Positions 33,751-39,326 of a stretch of DNA of 39,326 nt are shown here, in pieces (positions within the stretch are counted from its first letter, which is position 1; every line of letters begins with the position of its first letter). The stretch is from positions 1 to 39,326 of the forward strand of contig CALXWB010000013.1 of NCBI GenBank assembly GCA_944392225.1, given 5' to 3'. Below the pieces are notes generated by a model. That model ran no database searches. It worked only from the letters and a program-made list of their open reading frames with translations, and was not told where the DNA came from. This DNA is from an uncultured Alphaproteobacteria bacterium (GTDB taxonomy: Bacteria; Pseudomonadota; Alphaproteobacteria; RF32; CAG-239). The translations under genes and the position numbers were made by a program.

Positions 33751-33864
33751 GCACAAACCCTCTGCCAAGAACATAAAGAGCATCGCGGTCCACAGGGCAC
33801 AGTCAGGGAGGCCATCAAACTGATGCCGTCAAACACGCTGTGTTTGAAGCTGGCTTCAGCTTGT
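33751..33864 (+). repeat. Flagellin-downstream repeat, copy 2
   Basis: Counterpart of 2519-2627, beginning right after the flagellin stop codon. It contains the hairpin CAAACAC-GCT-GTGTTTG (33830-33846), with a compensatory pair relative to copy 1, and a second small hairpin AAGCTG / CAGCTT (33847-33862). It may serve as the flagellin mRNA 3' end, although no long T-tract follows. Confidence 0.7.
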
Positions 33865-33947
33865 CAAACGTCCCACGTGTGCCTCTTGCTTTTTCCTTCT
33901 TCAAATCATATATTTGATATAAACACAAATTATAGGAGATATGTAAA

Positions 33948-34208
33948 ATGAAAAATTTTGTTGTAAAACTTGGAAATAGATTTATAGACATCTGCGCCTG
34001 GATATTTTTGGTAATGGTTGTCATTGCCGGCATAAACGCCATGACATATAATTTTGCCTCAGGTGTGCTTTTGCTCATTGGCGGCGTTTTTTCTTTTGTG
34101 TTTGTTTTTTACTTAATATATTTGGCAATATCTATTAATGATAGTTTGATGAATATCAATAAGCTCTTACAAGAAAATTTACCTGCCAAAGCAGAAAATA
34201 AAAAATAA
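33948..34208 (+). CDS. Small two-TM membrane protein, 86 residues
   Basis: Two hydrophobic segments at about 17-36 and 40-62 are followed by an amphipathic, charged tail (NINKLLQENLPAKAENKK). TAGGAGATATG precedes the ATG. It looks like a small integral membrane protein of the DUF4282-like type, but I do not assign a family with confidence. It stands alone between the flagellin repeat and the next small gene. Confidence 0.65.
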   Translation: MKNFVVKLGNRFIDICAWIFLVMVVIAGINAMTYNFASGVLLLIGGVFSFVFVFYLIYLAISINDSLMNINKLLQENLPAKAENKK

Positions 34209-34319
34209 CAAATTTCTTACTCAAGAATAATCAAAGCTTATTAATGGGCCTCAATTAACGCTCGACAATTGTATAATTTTTGCTATTCTGATATCATATT
34301 CTTTATCAGGGAGAGAAAA

Positions 34320-34502
34320 ATGAACAAAAAAGTCATCGCGCTCATCAGCACATTGGTCGGCATAATCTTTGTTTGTTTAGGCTTATCTGAAATGTATGCC
34401 AAACAAGCGGCAGAAGAGGAAGCAACCGCCATGGAAGAAAAAGTTTTCAATCAGGCGCAACAACCAACGGCTGAAACTTCCGGGCTGGAAAACATAAAAT
34501 AA
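34320..34502 (+). CDS. Small single-TM protein, 60 residues
   Basis: MNKKVIALISTLVGIIFVCLG is an N-terminal TM anchor or signal, followed by an acidic, Glu/Ala/Gln-rich tail of about 38 residues. CAGGGAGAG precedes the ATG; an in-frame upstream extension is rejected because it lies across that site. The stop is 19 bases before mntP, so co-transcription is likely. Unknown function. Confidence 0.65.
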   Translation: MNKKVIALISTLVGIIFVCLGLSEMYAKQAAEEEATAMEEKVFNQAQQPTAETSGLENIK

Positions 34503-34521
34503 GTTTTATCAGAGAAAAATA

Positions 34522-35085
34522 TTGTCAGTTTTAGATATCTTCATTCTGGCATTGGCCCTTGCGGTTGATGCCGGTATTGTTTCTTTTTCATATGGCTTAA
34601 TCATCAAAAAGCAGCGTTTGAAAAACAGTATGCAATTAGCTTTTGCCACGGGTTTTGGACAATTCATCATGCCTGTTTTAGGCTGGCTCGGCACAAAATC
34701 GGTCAGTGCTTATTTGGCTCATTTTGACCATTGGATCTCTTTTTTGGTGTTTTTGCTTCTGGGGCTAAACATCATCAATGAAGCTTTGCATGAGAAAGAT
34801 GATGAGATAAAAGACAAACACTTATCTTTTACCGCATTATTTGTTATCGGCGTGGCCACCAGCATAGATGCCTGTGCCGCAGGTGTGACGCTGTTTTTTA
34901 TAAACGTGAGCATAGTTTGGGCATCAACCATCATTGGCCTAACAACATTCATCGTCAGTTGTTTGTCTTTCTATTTATGCCGATCGCTACAAAAAATCTC
35001 AACCCAAAAAATAGAAATTTTTGCCGGTTTGATATTAATATTCTTGGGCTTCAAGATTTTATTTGAGCATTTGACGGTGTTGTAA
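34522..35085 (+). CDS. mntP: Manganese efflux pump MntP family protein
   Basis: 187 residues with six predicted TM segments. The two internal-repeat signatures are ALALAVDAGIVSFSYG in TM1 and GVATSIDACAAGVTL in TM4, each with the conserved Asp thought to coordinate Mn(II). The start is a TTG at 34522, since MSVLDIFILALALA aligns with normal MntP N-termini and no ATG is suitably placed. The last 35 bases overlap the 3' end of the convergent RHH gene. Confidence 0.87.
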   Translation: MSVLDIFILALALAVDAGIVSFSYGLIIKKQRLKNSMQLAFATGFGQFIMPVLGWLGTKSVSAYLAHFDHWISFLVFLLLGLNIINEALHEKDDEIKDKHLSFTALFVIGVATSIDACAAGVTLFFINVSIVWASTIIGLTTFIVSCLSFYLCRSLQKISTQKIEIFAGLILIFLGFKILFEHLTVL

Positions 35086-35353
35086 AAATTTGCAACGCTT
35101 TGAGCAAATTTTTGCCCGAAGGACGAAACTTCAACTGCGCATTGTTTTTGTAATAGGCCAATAAAAATAATCTGGTGCAGCAAGAAAGGCCCAGATCTTT
35201 ATCTTTACAAAATTCAATATTTTCAATCAATTTATTGCGAGAAATATTTTCATATCTGCAAATTTCATCCATAGCTTCCCATTCGGAATCAGCCAGGCGC
35301 ATACTTGTTCTTCTTTTGTTGAGTGAAATAATTTTATTAATCAATTTAGTCAT
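35051..35353 (-). CDS. Ribbon-helix-helix (RHH_4-type) DNA-binding protein
   Basis: 100 residues. RRTSMRLADSEWEAMDEICR, then ENISRNKLIENI, match the alphaproteobacterial RHH_4 domain: strand TSMRL followed by two helices. RLFLLAYYKNN is the usual C-terminal part, and the last 25 residues are unique. Such proteins are small transcriptional regulators. AAGGTATCAAC precedes the ATG. The 3' end overlaps mntP tail to tail by 35 bases with no terminator between. Confidence 0.8.
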   Translation of the reverse strand: MTKLINKIISLNKRRTSMRLADSEWEAMDEICRYENISRNKLIENIEFCKDKDLGLSCCTRLFLLAYYKNNAQLKFRPSGKNLLKALQIFTTPSNAQIKS

Positions 35354-35501
35354 GTTGATACCTTAATTTTGGGCTATATCCAAATTACATAAATATTAAT
35401 ATAGCAAAATATGTAAAAATGCAACTAAAAATTATATAATTGTTATTTAAACAAATTAATGGTATATTATTTTATGAACAAATACATATGTTGATATGTA
35501 T

Positions 35502-36998
35502 TTACGGTTGAGCTTTTTTCCGGCGCAATAAACACATTTTGAATCGACGTTGGCATCTTTTTTGGCTGATGGTTCTTTTTAAGAAACCATCGCCGGAAGT
35601 TGGCCCTTGGAGCACTTCGGAGAAAGAGGCCCTGCCTGCATAATAAGAAACAGCCAACCACAAAGCCGCATTTTTGCAAACAAGGGCACAGTTTTTTTTC
35701 TTAAATTGGTAAATTTCGCCGTTTTGCGGTGTTTGAGAGATGAGTTTCATGCCGATAAAATCAGCCAGCTCTCTAAAATAATCAATCACATATGTAGGGC
35801 AATGCGTGGGCACAAAAACGGCGCCCTGCAACAAAGAGTTGAGATATTCATAATCTTTTAAGAACCCGTGCCCGAACCCCTGCAAAACAGGATAATCATC
35901 AACGGAAACAAACTTGATATTATGGGCATTAAACTGGCCTTTAAGCGGGTTGAAAAAAGTTTTTGCCGTGATGATTCCAAAGCTGTTTTTATAGTTGGCA
36001 TCAAAAGCCAAAGAAACATGATTATAGGTGCCAATCACAACATAGTTATTATCCAAAGTGGCAATTTCTTCTCTGTCATGAGAAAAAATAACCTTAATGC
36101 GATTTTTTGCCAAATCGGTAAAAGAAATACCATATTCAATAATTTTGTTAAGGTAAGAATAAAAATCAGGGTTGCCGAAAAAGACCACGTTTTTTTTGAG
36201 TTTTAAGGCCGCCAGAAAAGCAATGATATACATTTCCGGGTGGGTTGGATAAACCGGTAGAAAAATTTTGTCTTTCTGCGCGTGTGTGATAATTTCCACC
36301 AATTTTTTGAAAGTATCCACCTCTTTTACGGCAAAGCCATCTTCAAAAATGGCTGAAAAATCTGCCACAACATAATCAATAACCGGGGCAAATTCTTTTA
36401 TTTTTTTGATATTTGTGGGCTTTCTGAAATAAGTGCTGGCATCAATTTTCATATCGCCGGTGTGATAAACAACCGCATTTTCCGATTGGATAATAAAACC
36501 AAAGCTGTCAAAGCAGGTGTGTGAAGAAGCCGCCACGGCAATTTTTAGAGAGCCGAGGGAGATGTTATCATTGTCTTGAATAATATGAAATTTGGGATAA
36601 GAGCTCTTGCTCACGCCAAATTGGAGAAGCAGATCATCTAAAATCATTTTAGTATATTTTCCGCCATATATTGGGGGCAGGTGATACCCGGCTTTGATAT
36701 AGTGGACAATTCCGTTCAGATGGTCGGGGTGAGAATGTGTGAGAAAAATGGCTTGAAGATTGAGGCTCTTATTTTGGAGTAGGGGACGAATATCGGGAAC
36801 GGCGGCGGAGGCATCGGCAACATGCAGAGCCTGATAATTATCAAACTTGCCGACATCAACAATAATTGTGGTTGTTTTTGTTTTGCCGCGCAAGTTTACA
36901 ACATCTGTATATTGGTAGCAATGTCCGCTAATTTGGTCAACATTATTACCGCCGAGCGGTTGCCAGAATAAACCTTTTTTTTCCCAATATTCAGACAT
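35502..36998 (-). CDS. RNase J-like metallo-beta-lactamase-fold hydrolase
   Basis: 498 residues. The metal-binding motif is THSHPDH (H88, H90, D92, H93), with later ligands in SSHTCFDSFGF and YHTGDMKID. A beta-CASP-like region follows (FLPVYPTHPEM, VIGTYNHVSLAF), and PTHCPTYVIDYF gives the C-terminal His. The pattern is closest to RNase J/CPSF-type nucleases, but is too divergent for a firm rnj call and could be a related hydrolase. From about residue 433 to the end the sequence becomes basic and Cys-containing (QKRCQRRFKMCLLRRKKAQP) and unlike the family, possibly a frame-slipped or recruited tail. Confidence 0.75.
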   Translation of the reverse strand: MSEYWEKKGLFWQPLGGNNVDQISGHCYQYTDVVNLRGKTKTTTIIVDVGKFDNYQALHVADASAAVPDIRPLLQNKSLNLQAIFLTHSHPDHLNGIVHYIKAGYHLPPIYGGKYTKMILDDLLLQFGVSKSSYPKFHIIQDNDNISLGSLKIAVAASSHTCFDSFGFIIQSENAVVYHTGDMKIDASTYFRKPTNIKKIKEFAPVIDYVVADFSAIFEDGFAVKEVDTFKKLVEIITHAQKDKIFLPVYPTHPEMYIIAFLAALKLKKNVVFFGNPDFYSYLNKIIEYGISFTDLAKNRIKVIFSHDREEIATLDNNYVVIGTYNHVSLAFDANYKNSFGIITAKTFFNPLKGQFNAHNIKFVSVDDYPVLQGFGHGFLKDYEYLNSLLQGAVFVPTHCPTYVIDYFRELADFIGMKLISQTPQNGEIYQFKKKNCALVCKNAALWLAVSYYAGRASFSEVLQGPTSGDGFLKRTISQKRCQRRFKMCLLRRKKAQP

Positions 36999-37023
36999 TG
37001 TAAACTAACAAAACAAATTTTCC

Positions 37024-37749
37024 TTAATTATGGCGAGCGCGCCATTCTTCAAGTTTTGCCTCGCGCCACTGAGCAGCGGCGGAGAGCTGATTTTTTTTGC
37101 CGTTTTGAGAGATTTTTATCTCCGGCTGAGTATCATTTACTTTGTTATGAGTAGCAAAGAAAGCTTTTTCCAACTTTAGCTGAGCTTGTTTAACAATCTC
37201 ATAAGTGGTCACAATTTTCTTTTTATATTTTTGAGCTTTTGTCGGCACTTTAGAGTGATAAGCCATGGCAGCTTTAATCCAATCTTTATCATTATTTTCA
37301 TAAAGATTTTTCAAAAATTTTGCGGCATATTGAGCATTTTTTTGCGGATCAAAAGCATCTTCCACGGTTTCAAAAGCATCGGGATGATAAGCCAAATTAA
37401 TTTGCATGCAGCCGACATCAATACTTTTAACGCCCAAGCGTTGCAAACGTTTCACCTCACGCACGGCCTCATCTTTGGAATCAAAAAACATACCCTTACC
37501 CTGAGCATTAACGGTCCAAGGCCAAGCATTTTTTTGTTTTTTTTCAGGATCCCAACGTCCCGTCTCCACACTGGCAATGGTTGTCAACAAATGTCTTTTG
37601 ATTTGGTAGACTTTCTCCATTTTTTGTGTGGCATAAGTGCAAACATAAGCATCATCAATATGATCATTGTATACTTTGGCCTGCACTGGCTGAATCAACA
37701 TCAGCAATACTAAAAAAAACATTAAATATATAGATACGCTAAAACGCAT
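37024..37749 (-). CDS. Exported lytic transglycosylase (SLT fold)
   Basis: 241 residues. The signal peptide (MRFSVSIYLMFFLVLLMLIQ, cleavage likely after VQA at 24) places it in the periplasm. The SLT core has the catalytic Glu E62 in TIASVETGRWDP, and GCMQINLAYHPDAF (113-126) is the conserved G-x-MQ(I/V)N motif; KNAQYAAKFLKNLY and AAMAYHSK follow. It cleaves peptidoglycan glycan strands with anhydro-muramyl formation, typically to open the wall for flagella, secretion systems or growth. No secretion genes are adjacent. GAGGG lies 9 bases before the ATG. The upstream gap to 37953 shows nothing further. Confidence 0.88.
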   Translation of the reverse strand: MRFSVSIYLMFFLVLLMLIQPVQAKVYNDHIDDAYVCTYATQKMEKVYQIKRHLLTTIASVETGRWDPEKKQKNAWPWTVNAQGKGMFFDSKDEAVREVKRLQRLGVKSIDVGCMQINLAYHPDAFETVEDAFDPQKNAQYAAKFLKNLYENNDKDWIKAAMAYHSKVPTKAQKYKKKIVTTYEIVKQAQLKLEKAFFATHNKVNDTQPEIKISQNGKKNQLSAAAQWREAKLEEWRARHN

Positions 37750-37953
37750 TCCTCTATTCCCTCAAAGTGCCACAAAAATCCCTTATGCAACCAATGTGCC
37801 AATTTCAATTTGCGAAAAGCAGATAAGGCGAACACAAGCCTTAAAAACTTTGAGGTTAGTTAACCAAAGGTGCCAAAAAAACACCATAAAGCGCTAGAAA
37901 AAATAAATAAAAAAACAAATCTAAACGCCAAAACGGAAGTGTTTATAGCATAG

Positions 37954-38844
37954 TTATTTATTAAAATCCAGTAAAAATTTGCCAAGCTGGACGATTGAGT
38001 CCGACATGGTAGTGCTAACAGTTTGAAAATCTGTCTTTTTCTGGTAAGAAATTTCATTCACATAGAGGCTCCGATTGACCTCTAATTGCAGTGCGAATAT
38101 CTTTTTTCTGGGTTGGCAATAGTTAAAAGTGATAAAAGCGCCGGAATATGGTTTGTTAAATTCCACCCGATACTGATTATCTTTTGCCAACTGTTGCGCA
38201 AAGAACTGAGAAATATCATTAGGGCAGCTTTCATCAAACAAATTGCCGACACAAAAATCAATAGGCTGGTTTTCATTCATGATATTGCAAATTTTTGAGG
38301 GCATGGAGTGACAGTCGATAACGAGGCAGAAGCCAAATTTTTTATAACATTTGGTAATAAGTTGTTTGAGGCGTTTATGATAAGCGTCATAAACAAACTT
38401 GATTCTGTCGCAAATTTCGGCATAAGAGAGCAAACCGTCATAAATAGGTTTATTTTGGGCAACGATTCTGGGAATAACGCCCAAGCCGACGCGGCATCTG
38501 CGGCTGCCGATAGCGTTTTCCGGCATGGTTTTGTCAAAGAACATGGAGTCGCCAATTTCAATTTTATCGCGATTCACATCAATAAAAGCCCTTGAAATAT
38601 TCATGGCAATCAGAGGGATTCCGGCATTGCTGGCAGGGCGAGCAAGCTCATCGACAAAACAATCTTCAGATAATCTGAGTTCAGATTCGCTCAAGCAAGT
38701 GTTTGCAAGAAACTCGGGCGGAAACATTCTGCCGCTGTGCGGAGAAGACAGCACGATGGGATAGATAAAATCTTCCGTATTATATTCATCAAAGATTTTA
38801 AGTTTATCATAGTCAATATTGAAGGTAATATGCTTATCTGTCAC
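37954..38844 (-). CDS. N-formylglutamate amidohydrolase
   Basis: 296 residues from a GTG at 38844 with GAGGT 5 bases upstream; an earlier in-frame ATG at 38892 would add 16 hydrophobic residues and lacks such a site. Family marks are PIVLSSPHSGRMFP, SEDCFVDEL, AFIDVNRDKIEI, VIDCHSMPS (metal His) and ALQLEVNRSLYVNE near the C-terminus. It hydrolyses N-formyl-L-glutamate to formate and glutamate, the last step of one histidine degradation route. No hut genes are nearby, so the substrate may differ. Confidence 0.88.
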   Translation of the reverse strand: MTDKHITFNIDYDKLKIFDEYNTEDFIYPIVLSSPHSGRMFPPEFLANTCLSESELRLSEDCFVDELARPASNAGIPLIAMNISRAFIDVNRDKIEIGDSMFFDKTMPENAIGSRRCRVGLGVIPRIVAQNKPIYDGLLSYAEICDRIKFVYDAYHKRLKQLITKCYKKFGFCLVIDCHSMPSKICNIMNENQPIDFCVGNLFDESCPNDISQFFAQQLAKDNQYRVEFNKPYSGAFITFNYCQPRKKIFALQLEVNRSLYVNEISYQKKTDFQTVSTTMSDSIVQLGKFLLDFNK

Positions 38845-38948
38845 GATAGACCTCAAAAAAAAGATTATCCGTAAAAAGCAGTATAAAGGCAAAAGATTAA
38901 CTATTTGATAATTGCTTTAAGATTTTTTTCAAAAATAAAAATTTTTGC

Positions 38949-38977
38949 TTGCCAAAGAGAAAATCATCATATATAGA
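38949..38977 (+). promoter_or_regulatory. Probable promoter of tRNA-Val
   Basis: TTGCCA, 17-base spacer, TATAGA, 34 bases before the tRNA. Both hexamers have one or two deviations from consensus. Confidence 0.5.
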
Positions 38978-39011
38978 AAATAGAGCAAACGGTATTATTG
39001 CGGGACATAAC

Positions 39012-39086
<75 letters not shown>

Positions 39087-39094
39087 ATAAAAAA

Positions 39095-39123
39095 ACAGCC
39101 TACCTTATGTAGGCTGTTTTTTT
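39095..39123 (+). terminator. Terminator of tRNA-Val
   Basis: Stem ACAGCCTAC / GTAGGCTGT around CTTAT with a seven-T tail, 8 bases after the CCA. Confidence 0.88.
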
Positions 39124-39137
39124 ATTGATAGAAAGGA

Positions 39138-39326
39138 TATCAAGGTCGAACTTGTGAGCCCGTGAGGGGCTTGAGCCTAAAAACAACCGTTGCTCCGGTT
39201 GTTTTTAGGCGAAAAGGCGAAGTTTTGTTAGCGAGAGAGGGAAGCGTGAGCTTTCCGAAGCGAGGTTAAAAAACGAGTGACCGAAACGGAGTTGGCGAGG
39301 GACGAGCCCTACGGAGTAAGAAGGAG
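39138..39326. repeat. tRNA-linked repeat after tRNA-Val, runs off the window
   Basis: Begins with an inverted, slightly decayed copy of the tRNA-Val T-arm (GGTCGAACTTGTGAGCCC, 39144-39161). It then has a perfect 15-bp hairpin GCCTAAAAACAACCG / CGGTTGTTTTTAGGC (39175-39210) and a purine-rich tail. The tail resembles 8826-8920 of the tRNA-Thr islet (GTTAGCG, GAAACGGAGTTGG, CGAGCCCTACGGAGTAAG). No coding potential is seen. Confidence 0.7.

Noticed and set aside
37750-37953. Possible CtrA half-site and inverted repeat (CCTCAAAGT / ACTTTGAGG)
   Set aside because: Only one TTAACC half is present and the inverted repeat arms are about 80 bases apart with no further support.

Overview
The window comes from an AT-rich alphaproteobacterium, probably an uncultured one. 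The evidence is a GapR (DUF2312) gene, TTAA-N7-TTAACC (CtrA-type) boxes upstream of both flagellin genes, an RHH_4-type ribbon-helix-helix protein, a rodZ-like/ispG/prfA cluster, ptsP, and alphaproteobacterial-style flagellin ends. Most genes have ordinary AGGAG-like ribosome binding sites and compact rho-independent terminators. No species can be named from the sequence alone.

Layout. The window opens on the 3' tip of a 5S rRNA and its terminator, followed by a large flagellin gene (234-2273). A repeat-bearing 410 bp gap leads to gapR (minus) and pyk (plus). Next come a nitroreductase, a tiny basic protein, a membrane-anchored HExxH protein, a small lipoprotein, a two-TM protein and a hexose-6-phosphate mutarotase (yeaD type). 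From about 8.5 to 13.4 kb lies an accessory islet that abuts the 3' end of tRNA-Thr(GGT). It holds three short cassettes: an unknown charged protein; a TM protein plus an HNH endonuclease; and a LEM-3-like GIY-YIG nuclease. They are separated by near-identical repeats that contain pieces of the tRNA-Thr 3' end, a strong terminator and an inverted T-arm motif.

Beyond the islet are trpS, an Asp/His-rich tandem-repeat protein, serS, a HAD phosphatase, and a translationally coupled trio: membrane-anchored MEMO-AMMECR1 fusion, M49-type peptidase, L-serine dehydratase. Two small envelope proteins follow, then a degenerate half DEAD-box helicase, an isochorismatase-fold hydrolase, a kinase-like protein and a cupin. 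The housekeeping run is ptsP, rodZ-like, ispG, prfA. A second flagellin locus (31766-33750) has the same ends as the first but a different middle and one frameshift. The window closes with small membrane proteins, mntP, an RHH regulator, an RNase J-like metallo-beta-lactamase protein, a lytic transglycosylase, an N-formylglutamate amidohydrolase and tRNA-Val(GAC). The sequence after tRNA-Val repeats the architecture seen at tRNA-Thr.

The two most interesting systems are (1) the tRNA-Thr cassette islet, in which different nuclease families ride in units bounded by tRNA-derived sequence, and (2) a pair of flagellins with almost identical termini, shared CtrA-type boxes and shared downstream repeats, but unrelated, possibly beta-helical, central domains.
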